Below, in pieces: positions 7,826-15,895 of a stretch of DNA of 64,000 bases. Numbering within the stretch: the first letter of the stretch is position 1; each line of letters begins with the position of its first letter. The stretch is taken from the NCBI RefSeq assembly GCF_017743735.1, contig NZ_JAGHRO010000003.1, forward strand, positions 1-64,000. The letters are read 5' to 3'. The DNA is from Shimia sp. R9_2. GTDB lineage: Bacteria > Pseudomonadota > Alphaproteobacteria > Rhodobacterales > Rhodobacteraceae. A program made the translations under genes and the position numbers. The notes under the pieces were generated by a model, which ran no database searches, was not told the origin of the DNA, and was given only the letters and a program-made list of their open reading frames with translations.

Positions 7826-9346
7826 ATGAAGACTATAAAAACGGCTCTATTCACGGCCCTGATGGGCGCCACTGCGCTTGCAGCGGGCCCGACTTTTGCC
7901 AAAGACCTGCGGATCGCTCTGCAATCAGACGCAGATGTGCTCGATCCGGATCAGTCTCGGACCTTTGTTGGGCGGATTGTTTATGCTTCGATGTGTGACA
8001 AGCTGGTCGATATCACGCCTGACCTTGAGATCATCCCGCAACTGGCGACGGGATGGGAAACCTCGGCAGATGGCAAAAGCATTCGCATGTCGTTACGCGA
8101 GGGTGTCGTCTTTCACGATGGAACACCTTTCAATGCCGAGGCCGTGGCAGCGAATATTGAAAGATCGCAAACCCTGGACGAGTCCCGCCGCAAGTCTGAG
8201 TTGAAGTCGATCACGTCAACCGAGGTGACCGGCGAGCACGAGATTGTGCTGAACCTGGCTGGCCCGGATGCGACGTTGATCGCGCAATTGGCCGATCGCG
8301 CAGGTATGATGGTGTCGCCAACTGCTGCGGCGGCTGCGGGGGCTGACTTTGGTCTGAACCCTGTCTGCTCCGGTGCGTTCAAGTTTGAAGAACGTGTGGC
8401 CCAAGACAAGATCGTGCTGACCAAGTTCGATGACTATTGGAACGCGGATGCGATCCATTTTGACAGTGTCACATTCCTGCCGATCCCTGATACCACGGTG
8501 CGTCTGGCCAACCTGCAATCCGGTGATATCGATATGCTGGAGCGTTTGGCGGCCACGGACATTCCGCAGGCACAAAGCGACAGCAACCTTGTTGTCGATA
8601 GTGCGGTGTCCTTTGGCTATCAAGGCATCACCTTCAACATCAACAACGGCGACAAGGGCGACAATCCTTGGGGCAATGACAAGCGGCTGCGTCAGGCGCT
8701 GAGCTATGCGATTGACCGAAATGCGCTGAACCAGGTGGTGTTTGAAGGGGCTTATGCGCCTGGCAATCAGTCTTTCCCGCCGAACTCACCTTGGTACAAC
8801 AGCAGCCTGCCAGTAGAGAGCATTGATCTGGAAAAAGCCAAGGCATTGCTGGCCGAAGCCGGATACCCTGACGGTCTGGATCTTGAGGTACAGGTGCCCA
8901 ATTCGACCGAACCTCTGGCTGTGATGCAGGTGGTTCAGGCGATGGCGGCGCAAGCCGGGATCAATATCAAGCTGACATCAAAAGAGTTTGCGACCTTGCT
9001 GGCTGATCAATCCGCCGGTGACTACACCGCCAGCCAGATTGGCTGGTCTGGTCGGGTCGATCCCGATGGCAACAACCATCCCTTTGTGACCACAGATGGT
9101 GGCATCAACGACAGCAAGTTTTCGGACGCGAAAATGGATGAGCTGCTGAATGGTGCGCGTGTGGCTCCGACGACGGAAGAGCGCAAGGGTCTTTACGACG
9201 AGGCGATGACACTGATGCTGGACGAGCTGCCGCGTCTGTTCCTGTATCACGTCACTTGGATCTGGGCCTACAACGACAACATGAAGGGCTTTACGCCTTA
9301 CCCCGATGGCATGATCCGTCTGGAAAATGTGACCTGGGAAGAATGA
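7826..9346 (+). CDS. Periplasmic solute-binding protein, SBP_bac_5 family (DppA-like)
   Basis: A 506-residue family-5 binding protein that captures the ligand in the periplasm for the importer. A Sec signal peptide covers residues 1-25 (ending TFAKDL) with no lipobox cysteine, so the protein should be soluble. Family features include DVLDPDQ near the N-terminus, RLREGVVFHDGTPFNA (here LREGVVFHDGTPF), and LRQALSYAIDRNAL in the middle. Members carry di- and oligopeptides, glutathione, nickel or opines, and the ligand is not decided by sequence. The gamma-glutamyltransferase-like gene downstream makes a gamma-glutamyl compound or other small amide possible. A stem-loop follows the stop. Confidence 0.9.
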   Translation: MKTIKTALFTALMGATALAAGPTFAKDLRIALQSDADVLDPDQSRTFVGRIVYASMCDKLVDITPDLEIIPQLATGWETSADGKSIRMSLREGVVFHDGTPFNAEAVAANIERSQTLDESRRKSELKSITSTEVTGEHEIVLNLAGPDATLIAQLADRAGMMVSPTAAAAAGADFGLNPVCSGAFKFEERVAQDKIVLTKFDDYWNADAIHFDSVTFLPIPDTTVRLANLQSGDIDMLERLAATDIPQAQSDSNLVVDSAVSFGYQGITFNINNGDKGDNPWGNDKRLRQALSYAIDRNALNQVVFEGAYAPGNQSFPPNSPWYNSSLPVESIDLEKAKALLAEAGYPDGLDLEVQVPNSTEPLAVMQVVQAMAAQAGINIKLTSKEFATLLADQSAGDYTASQIGWSGRVDPDGNNHPFVTTDGGINDSKFSDAKMDELLNGARVAPTTEERKGLYDEAMTLMLDELPRLFLYHVTWIWAYNDNMKGFTPYPDGMIRLENVTWEE

Positions 9347-9354
9347 CCCCACAG

Positions 9355-9383
9355 CCTCGCGCCGCCGCATGCGCGGTGCGAGG
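9355..9383 (+). promoter_or_regulatory. Intercistronic stem-loop after the binding-protein gene
   Basis: CCTCGC-G-CCGC pairs with GCGG-T-GCGAGG around a 7-base loop, without a T-run. Its place directly after the binding-protein gene fits a structure that protects or partly terminates the transcript so that binding protein outnumbers permease; that role is inference. Confidence 0.55.
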
Positions 9384-9405
9384 TATTCGTGCAAGAGGCT
9401 GACCC

Positions 9406-10350
9406 ATGTACGCATATTTTGCCCGCCGTGTGTTGATCGCCATTCCGACGATCATCCTGATCTCGATCTTTGTTTTTGCCCTGCAAAAGCTGTTGCCGGG
9501 TGATCCGCTGCTGGTGCTTGCGGGTGAAGAACGTGATCCGGAGGTGTTGGAGTTTTTACGGGAGAAATACCGTCTAAATGACCCGATCCCGATGCAATAT
9601 CTGGCGTGGATTGGAAATGCCCTGCAGGGGGATCTAGGCATCTCTCTGCGCTCGAACCAGCCTGTGACTGAGTTGATGGCGGAAAAATTGCCTGTGACCA
9701 TCCAACTGGCGGTGATGTCGATGATCTTTGCAATGGTGATTGGCATCCCGGCGGGCATTCTGTCCGCTGTCAAGAAAGGAACAGCGACAGATTACGTGGC
9801 CAATGTGGTCGCTTTGTCGGGGCTGTCGATCCCGAATTTCTGGCTGGGGATCATGCTGATCTTACTGGTGTCGGTAAAATGGCAGTTGTTGCCTGCGTCC
9901 GGTTATGTGCCGTTGTCTGTGGATTTTGGCCAATCCATTCACACGATGCTGATGCCGTCTTTTGTGCTTGGTACCGCGTTGGCGGCCACGTTGATGCGCC
10001 ACACGCGGTCCTCGATGCTGGGCGTGCTGAGTGCGGACTATGTGCGCACCGCGCGGGCCAAAGGTCTTTCAGAGCGCGTGGTGATCCTGAAACACAGCTT
10101 CCGCAACGCGCTCACCCCGATCGTGACGCTCACCGCATTGCTGTTTGGCGAGCTGATCGCGGGGGCTGTGCTGACGGAGCAGATCTTCACCATCCCTGGT
10201 TTTGGCAAGCTGGTTGTTGATGCGGTGTTCAACCGGGATTACGCCGTTGTGCAAGGCATCGTGCTCGTCACGGCGGTGGGCTTTATCTTTATGAACCTGT
10301 TCGCGGACATGATGTATTTTGTTCTGAACCCGCGCCTGAGAGGGCAGTAG
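9406..10350 (+). CDS. ABC transporter permease (DppB/OppB-like)
   Basis: A 314-residue inner-membrane permease of the DppB type, one half of the channel. The N-terminal segment with RVLIAIPTIILISIFVF and KLLPGDP is typical of DppB, and the coupling (EAA) loop YVRTARAKGLSERVVILKHSFRNALTP binds the ATPases. About six hydrophobic segments are visible. It is followed directly, without spacing, by the second permease at 10351. The long leader before it holds the stem-loop at 9355-9383. Confidence 0.93.
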   Translation: MYAYFARRVLIAIPTIILISIFVFALQKLLPGDPLLVLAGEERDPEVLEFLREKYRLNDPIPMQYLAWIGNALQGDLGISLRSNQPVTELMAEKLPVTIQLAVMSMIFAMVIGIPAGILSAVKKGTATDYVANVVALSGLSIPNFWLGIMLILLVSVKWQLLPASGYVPLSVDFGQSIHTMLMPSFVLGTALAATLMRHTRSSMLGVLSADYVRTARAKGLSERVVILKHSFRNALTPIVTLTALLFGELIAGAVLTEQIFTIPGFGKLVVDAVFNRDYAVVQGIVLVTAVGFIFMNLFADMMYFVLNPRLRGQ

Positions 10351-11235
10351 ATGACGGACGCCACGCTCCAAAACGCGCAGCCCGATCCCGTGTTGGCAGC
10401 CAAGCCGGAAAACCGGGTATGGAAAAAACTGCGCAGCCATCGCAGCGCCATGCTGGGCGGTATTCTGGTGGCTTTCTTTCTGCTGATTGCTTTGGCTGCT
10501 CCGATTTTGCCTATTCCGGACCCGGCGAGCACCGATTGGGGTGCTGTTCGCAAAGCGCCGAGTGCGGCGCATTGGTTGGGCACGGATGAAATTGGTCGTG
10601 ATGTGCTGTCTCGGATGATTTGGGGCGCGCAGGCCTCATTGCTGGCTGGAGTGGTTTCGGTTGGCATTGCGGTGCTGCTCGGTGTGCCGCTTGGGCTTGT
10701 CGCCGGGTACTTTGGTGGTTGGACTGATGCCGCAATTTCCCGCTGTACCGAAGCGTTGTTGGCCGCGCCTTTTCTGATCCTCGCCATTGCTTTGGCTGCG
10801 TTCCTTGGACCCTCGCTCACCAATGCGATGATCGCCATCGGAATTTCGGCCACGCCGATATTTATCCGCCTGACACGCGGGCAGGTGATCAATGTCAAAT
10901 CCGAGGATTATGTCGAAAGCGCCAAGGCCATCGGGCTGCCCACACGCCTGATCCTCAGCCGCTATATCCTGCCAAATGTGCTGCCACCTATTCTGGTGCA
11001 GGCGACGTTGACCATCGCCACGGCGATCATTGCCGAGGCGTCGCTGTCTTTCCTCGGTCTCGGGCAGCAACCTCCGGCGCCCAGCTGGGGATCGATGCTG
11101 AACACGGCCAAAAATTTCTTGAACCAATCCCCTTGGATGGCCATGTGGCCGGGGATTTCGATCTTCCTTGTGGTGCTTGGTTTTAACCTTTTGGGGGACG
11201 GGCTGCGCGATGCGCTCGATCCACGCGAACACTAA
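10351..11235 (+). CDS. ABC transporter permease (DppC/OppC-like)
   Basis: A 294-residue permease, partner of the DppB-like protein. It has the DppC-type N-terminus with one early membrane span and periplasmic loop containing HWLGTDEIGRDVLSRMIWGA, then five more spans and the coupling loop EDYVESAKAIGLPTRLILSRYILPN. The C-terminal part has the family's EASLSFLGLG and NLLGDGLRDALDPR. Its ATG is adjacent to the stop of the preceding permease, and the gamma-glutamyltransferase-like gene starts 15 bases downstream. Together, 5682-11235 is a complete importer. Confidence 0.93.
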   Translation: MTDATLQNAQPDPVLAAKPENRVWKKLRSHRSAMLGGILVAFFLLIALAAPILPIPDPASTDWGAVRKAPSAAHWLGTDEIGRDVLSRMIWGAQASLLAGVVSVGIAVLLGVPLGLVAGYFGGWTDAAISRCTEALLAAPFLILAIALAAFLGPSLTNAMIAIGISATPIFIRLTRGQVINVKSEDYVESAKAIGLPTRLILSRYILPNVLPPILVQATLTIATAIIAEASLSFLGLGQQPPAPSWGSMLNTAKNFLNQSPWMAMWPGISIFLVVLGFNLLGDGLRDALDPREH

Positions 11236-11250
11236 GAAACTGGAGTAACC

Positions 11251-13032
11251 ATGTCTGACTTTACAACCCGTCCAGAAATCCGAGGCACCTTTGGCGTCGT
11301 CACCTCGACCCACTGGATCGCTTCGGCGGTGGGCATGTCTATCTTGGAAAAAGGGGGCAACGCCTTTGATGCGGCGGTTGCCTGTGCCCTGACCTTGCAG
11401 ATCGTGGAGCCGCATTTGAACGGTCCGGCCGGGGATATGCCCGCGATCTTCCATTCTGCGGAGACAGGTAAGACCGAAGTGCTTTGTGCGCAGGCGGTGG
11501 CCCCAGCGGGCGCTACGGTGGAGCACTACAAAGAGCAGGGCCTGACGCTCATTCCCGGATCTGGCCTTTTGTCGACCGTGGTGCCGGGGGCCTTTGATGG
11601 CTGGATGCTGATGCTGCGCGATCACGGAACGCTGTCCTTGCGCGAGGTAATGCAGCCCGCGATTGACTACGCGCGCGGCGGGCATCCGGTGCTGCCGCGC
11701 GTGGCGAATACCATTTCCGGGTTGGCGGATTTCTTTGCCAAGGAATGGCCCAGCTCTGCCGTAGTCTGGACCCCAGGTGGCAAAGCGCCGGAGGCGCATA
11801 CTCTGTTCAAGAACCCCGATCTGGCCGCGACTTACGACCGTCTGGCGGACAGCGCTGGCGATACCCGCGAAGCCCAGATTGACGAGGCGCGTCGCCAGTG
11901 GCGCGAAGGGTTCGTGGCTGATGCGATATTTGACTATCTCGAAGATGCCCAAGTGATGGACGTGTCTGAGGCATCGCATTCAGCTGTGTTGGCTCCTGAG
12001 GATATGGCAATCTGGCGGGCAACATATGAGGCGCCGCTGAGCTTTGATTATCATGGCTGGACGGTAAACAAGACCCACGCTTGGAGCCAGGGGCCGGTGA
12101 TGTTGCAGGCTCTCGCGATCCTCAAAGGGTTTGATATCGGGGCAATGGACCCAAACGGGGCCGATTTTGTGCATACGGTGATAGAGGCGATGAAGCTCGC
12201 CTATGCTGATCGCGAGGCCTATTACGGTGACCCGGACCACAGCGACATCCCGATGGATGTACTTTTGAGCGAAGACTATAACGCGGAGCGGCGCAAGCTC
12301 ATTGGGGCGAAAGCCTCATTGGAGCAGCGGCCCGGCCGTGTGCCGGGGTATGAGCATCTGGCAGACGCTTATGTCGAGCGCAGCACGCGCGACTTCAATG
12401 TGGGGCAGGTTGCAGCACAGGAACCGACCATGTCGCACCTGACGGAAAAACGTGGGGATACCGTGCACCTGGATGTGATTGACCGGTGGGGCAATATGGT
12501 GGCGGCGACGCCATCAGGTGGCTGGCTGCAAAGCAACCCGGTTATTCCCGGTCTTGGCTTTCCTCTTAACTCCCGCGCCCAGATGTTCTGGCTGGAGCAT
12601 GGTCTGCCCACCTCGCTTGCGCCGGGACGAAGGCCACGTACCACCCTGACGCCAAGCCTTGCCGAAAAGGACGGGGTACGTTTGGTGTTTGGCACGCCGG
12701 GGGGAGATCAACAGGACCAGTGGCAATTGATCTGGTTCCTGCGCTTTGTCCATTTCGGGCTAGGCCTGCAGGAATGTATGGACGCGCCTCTGTTTCACTC
12801 GATGCATTTCCAAGGATCGTTCTTCCCACGTGAGGTGCGCCCCGGTGAGATGATGATTGAACCAAATGTGGGTGAGGCCACGATTTCTGATCTGCAGGCG
12901 CGGGGGCACAAGGTGACGGTGGCTGATCCATGGACGGTCGGGCGCCTGACCGCTGCATTACGGGAGGTCGATGGCACCATGCGCGCCGCAGCGACGCCTC
13001 GCCTGATGCAAGCTTATGCGGTGGGCCGATGA
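11251..13032 (+). CDS. Gamma-glutamyltransferase-family Ntn hydrolase
   Basis: A 593-residue member of the GGT family, enzymes made as a precursor that cuts itself before a threonine nucleophile and then hydrolyses or transfers gamma-glutamyl groups. The probable nucleophile is Thr404 in GDTVHLDVIDRWGN, and the GTPGGDQQDQ segment stands where GGTs have the oxyanion-forming SxPGG. No signal peptide is seen, so unlike E. coli GGT it should act in the cytoplasm on an imported compound. It is 15 bases behind the permease and its stop overlaps the next start (ATGA). Glutathione is only one option; related cephalosporin acylase-like and amidohydrolase members use other amides. Confidence 0.87.
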   Translation: MSDFTTRPEIRGTFGVVTSTHWIASAVGMSILEKGGNAFDAAVACALTLQIVEPHLNGPAGDMPAIFHSAETGKTEVLCAQAVAPAGATVEHYKEQGLTLIPGSGLLSTVVPGAFDGWMLMLRDHGTLSLREVMQPAIDYARGGHPVLPRVANTISGLADFFAKEWPSSAVVWTPGGKAPEAHTLFKNPDLAATYDRLADSAGDTREAQIDEARRQWREGFVADAIFDYLEDAQVMDVSEASHSAVLAPEDMAIWRATYEAPLSFDYHGWTVNKTHAWSQGPVMLQALAILKGFDIGAMDPNGADFVHTVIEAMKLAYADREAYYGDPDHSDIPMDVLLSEDYNAERRKLIGAKASLEQRPGRVPGYEHLADAYVERSTRDFNVGQVAAQEPTMSHLTEKRGDTVHLDVIDRWGNMVAATPSGGWLQSNPVIPGLGFPLNSRAQMFWLEHGLPTSLAPGRRPRTTLTPSLAEKDGVRLVFGTPGGDQQDQWQLIWFLRFVHFGLGLQECMDAPLFHSMHFQGSFFPREVRPGEMMIEPNVGEATISDLQARGHKVTVADPWTVGRLTAALREVDGTMRAAATPRLMQAYAVGR

Positions 13033-13775
13033 CCTGGTCTTTGATAGCGCGCGACGCCGATGGCAGTGTCGGGTTGATCGTCGCCAGCAAGTTTTTCGCT
13101 TGCGGCGGTGTTGTACCCTTTTGCGGGGCGCAGGTGGCCGTGGCGAGCCAAGCCTTTTGCAATCCGGTCTGGGGCACCGAAGGGCGAAAACGCCTCGCTG
13201 CCGGAGAGCGTGCGCAGGAGGTGTTGGATGATCTCGTGTCGCGGGATGAGGGTCGGGCCATTCGGCAGACCCATCTCATGGATGCGCACGGTGGCTTCGC
13301 GGCCCACACGGGTGCAGAGTGTGTTGATTGGGCGGGCCATATTCTCGGCGACGGGCATTCAATTGCAGGCAATATGCTGGCAGGGCCAGAAGTATTGGAG
13401 GCAACATCGGAAACCTATATGGCCAAATCAGACTGTCCGTTTGCGGAGCGTTTGATCCTGGCGATGCAAGCGGGGGAGGCCGCAGGAGGGGACAAGCGCG
13501 GGCGACAAGCGGCAGGGCTTGTGATTCATCATGGCGAAGAGCACCCTTGGCTAAGCCTTCGGGCCGATGATCATGCTGATCCGCTGGTAGAATTGGCGCG
13601 TCTCTGGGATGTGGCGCAGGAACGTTATGTACATTTCACCAAAGGTATGCCAACAGCGAATGCCTTCTCAGGCAGCCCGACGCGGGATGGCATTGACGCG
13701 GCGATTGCTGCTGCTGAGGAGGAGCGCAAGGCAGCTGGGCGTCCGAGCAGCTCCGCTGCTATTGAATACGAATAG
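13029..13775 (+). CDS. DUF1028 family protein (probable Ntn-fold hydrolase)
   Basis: A 248-residue DUF1028 protein. The start MTWSLIARDADGSVGLIVASKF and the VPFCGAQVAVASQA segment are the conserved family opening. DUF1028 proteins are structurally related to Ntn hydrolases, and Thr2 would be exposed as an N-terminal nucleophile if the initiator Met is removed; that activity is inference here. The ATG overlaps the stop of the GGT-like gene by four bases, so both are made together and may act on successive amide bonds of the same imported substrate. The open frame extends upstream to 12930, but inside the GGT gene. Confidence 0.85.
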   Translation: MTWSLIARDADGSVGLIVASKFFACGGVVPFCGAQVAVASQAFCNPVWGTEGRKRLAAGERAQEVLDDLVSRDEGRAIRQTHLMDAHGGFAAHTGAECVDWAGHILGDGHSIAGNMLAGPEVLEATSETYMAKSDCPFAERLILAMQAGEAAGGDKRGRQAAGLVIHHGEEHPWLSLRADDHADPLVELARLWDVAQERYVHFTKGMPTANAFSGSPTRDGIDAAIAAAEEERKAAGRPSSSAAIEYE

Positions 13776-13784
13776 GGAGTAGTG

Positions 13785-14519
13785 ATGATGGGTTTGAGTG
13801 CGCCGTCCAATCGGGTGCGGGAGCAAGTTCTGGCCCTGATCAAATCAGGTGAATGGGCCGCACAAGGCAAGCTTCCCACCGAACGCGCTTTGGCGGATCG
13901 TTTTGACGTTGGTCGCCGCCATGTGCGGCAAGCGCTGGACGCGCTTGAAAATGAAGGGCTTGTTTGGCGCAAGCAAGGCAAGGGCACCTTTCTGGGCCAG
14001 CCTGCTGACCCGATGGGGGATTTGGCGGCGAAAATCACCGGCGAGACCAATGCGCTTGAAGTGATGGAGGCGCGCCTCTGTATCGAGCCGGAGTTGGCTG
14101 CCCTGTGCGCGCACCGGATCACCGAAGATGAGTTGGCGCGCCTGCGCCATTTGATGCAGCGCCAGTTCGAGGCGGGGGACGCGCAAGCCACCGAACTTTG
14201 GGACGGTGCGTTTCACCGGTTGATCGCGCAATGCGCCCGCAACCGACCACTGCTGACGGCTTTTGCCCTGCTCGACAAAATTCGTTCCAACGCAACCTGG
14301 GTCAGGATTCGCGCGAAAGCCCGTGACGGCGCGTCTCTGGCGGTTACGCATTCCGAACATTTGGCCATTGTGGACGCTATTGCACTGGGCCACGCTGATG
14401 CCGCACGACAAGCCATGCGGGATCATCTCGATACTCGCTTTAAAGCACTTCAGGGTGAGATCGCAGCACTGGCCAGTGCTGAAGACAGAAAGTTCTTCGC
14501 CGCAGATGTTGATACCTGA
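13785..14519 (+). CDS. GntR-family regulator (FadR/FCD type)
   Basis: A roughly 244-residue regulator with an N-terminal winged helix (residues 8-75: KLPTERALADRFDVGRRHVRQALDALENEGLV) and an all-helical FCD domain that binds the effector. FCD metal ligands are suggested by the histidines in WDGAFHRLIAQ and VTHSEH. GTG 13782, ATG 13785 and ATG 13788 are all possible starts behind GGGAG at 13775-13779. It is the last gene of the importer/hydrolase operon, ten bases after DUF1028, and probably controls that operon in response to the substrate. FCD regulators usually repress. Confidence 0.9.
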   Translation: MMGLSAPSNRVREQVLALIKSGEWAAQGKLPTERALADRFDVGRRHVRQALDALENEGLVWRKQGKGTFLGQPADPMGDLAAKITGETNALEVMEARLCIEPELAALCAHRITEDELARLRHLMQRQFEAGDAQATELWDGAFHRLIAQCARNRPLLTAFALLDKIRSNATWVRIRAKARDGASLAVTHSEHLAIVDAIALGHADAARQAMRDHLDTRFKALQGEIAALASAEDRKFFAADVDT

Positions 14520-14861
14520 GCGTTAGCAAAGAACGTTTTGTGGCCGAAGAGGCTGCTGCCGGGGCGATGCAGCCCCCCCAAAAAAAAGACATGGGTGGTG
14601 AATGCGCGACAATTTCTCTGATTTGTTTATGGCGCGTCGCCACACAGAGAGTTATTCGTGATCGCATCACGGCATTGAGCCTTAAGCTGCTTTGCTTTGC
14701 TTTGCCGTAGCGGTTGTGGATCATGCTCCTGCAGATGCCGCGCAAAGCAAAGTTTGGTCCGCGGCAGTGCCAATTTCCTTTATTGTGCAAGCGCCATTAG
14801 AGTCGTCGGTTTTGTAGGCGAGGCATCTTCCAGAACGCGGGTTTGGTCACAAACACACCGG
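14520..14861. other. Gap between two convergent GntR genes, with a long inverted repeat
   Basis: No gene seen. CTTTGCTTTGCTTTGC (14690-14705, three CTTTG units) is complementary to GCAAAGCAAAG at 14742-14752, giving an 11-bp stem with a 37-41-base loop. A second shorter pair, GGCTGC and GCAGCC, flanks about 14550-14573 and is followed by C- and A-runs. The region probably holds the ends of two convergent transcripts. Confidence 0.45.
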
Positions 14862-15728
14862 TCAAAAGTTGCTCATGAACCGGGTGCGTGTTGCGTCTAG
14901 ATGGCTTTGCATCGCCTGCTTGGCTGTGTCTTTGTCGCGGCGCATCAGCGCATCCATTACGGCCAGATGATCGCGCGCGGCGGCCCTATCGTGTTCGCCC
15001 TGGTCTTGGACTGGCCAAAGATAGTGATAGTTGAAGATCATGGCGATCGCGTCCTGAAACCCGATAAACAGGCGGTTGTCTGCAGCGGCGTTTATGAAAC
15101 GGTGAAACTCAGTGTCCAACGCCGGAAAATGCAGGCTGGCTTGGGCGGTAGGTGACACAAACGCAGAATGCTCTTGCCTGAGCCGACGTAAGCCGCCCCA
15201 AAATGGGTCGTCATCAGGGATGTCGCAGGTTTTCTCGACTGCACGCGTTTCAAACAATGCGCGAATTTCATGAAGCTCCAGAACATATTTCTGAGTAACT
15301 CCCTCTAAGACCCAGCGGCGCTGGTGGTCCTTTCTGACAAAGCCAAACCGGCTTAGGCCGATCATGAACTCGCGCAGGGTCTGAACGGAGACGCCGAACT
15401 GACGGGCCAACTGGCCTTCGACCAGCCGGGCGCCGGGGGTCAATTCCTGCTCGCGTATCTTACGCATGAACGCAGCCTCCAAGGTTTCGCGGACATCCAT
15501 GGTTTCGGATGACGGAAAGTAGTCGGCCGGTTCAGGCGCGCGTATTACGTGACCTGCGCCGTCAAGAATTCCAATCTGTTCAAGATGGCTCAGAACGGCG
15601 CGGATTGTGGTGCGGCTGACGCTGAGATCTCTGGAGAGTGCGGATTTATTGGTCATGGTGAGGCCGGACGAAGCACGATCCAGCGCCGCGTTGATGGCCG
15701 TTTTGAATACTCTGTCTGGTCGTGCCAT
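14862..15728 (-). CDS. GntR/FCD regulator with two winged-helix domains
   Basis: A 288-residue regulator, about 50 longer than usual FCD proteins. Residues 1-65 form one winged-helix-like unit (NKSALSRDLSVSRTTIRAVLSHLEQIGIL) and residues 85-150 a second GntR-type unit (ARLVEGQLARQFGVSVQTLREFMIGLSRFGFV). The FCD effector domain follows, with RALFETRAVEK and FHRFINAAADNR. ATG 15728 has a GGAG site 5'; the longer frame to 15857 runs through the divergent promoter. It is divergent from an aldo/keto reductase at 15896 and most likely regulates that pair. Confidence 0.85.
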   Translation of the reverse strand: MARPDRVFKTAINAALDRASSGLTMTNKSALSRDLSVSRTTIRAVLSHLEQIGILDGAGHVIRAPEPADYFPSSETMDVRETLEAAFMRKIREQELTPGARLVEGQLARQFGVSVQTLREFMIGLSRFGFVRKDHQRRWVLEGVTQKYVLELHEIRALFETRAVEKTCDIPDDDPFWGGLRRLRQEHSAFVSPTAQASLHFPALDTEFHRFINAAADNRLFIGFQDAIAMIFNYHYLWPVQDQGEHDRAAARDHLAVMDALMRRDKDTAKQAMQSHLDATRTRFMSNF

Positions 15729-15790
15729 ACGGGAGCTCCGAGATGTTCTAAACTGCACAATAACCCAATTAAAGACATTTGAGCAGCCAC

Positions 15791-15805
15791 CATACGTGGC
15801 ATATG
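15791..15805. promoter_or_regulatory. Imperfect palindrome, candidate GntR operator
   Basis: CATACG-TGG-CATATG is a near-symmetric site (half-site CATAyG) midway between the divergent GntR gene and the aldo/keto reductase. Position and symmetry suggest an operator; binding is not shown. Confidence 0.4.
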
Positions 15806-15895
15806 TTTTTATCAGCGATCTGCCTGTGGCGCAGGCCTGTTTGGGCAAGTGCCGCATGCTCTTTTGATACTTTCATTGCTTAGGGAAACCCGGTT

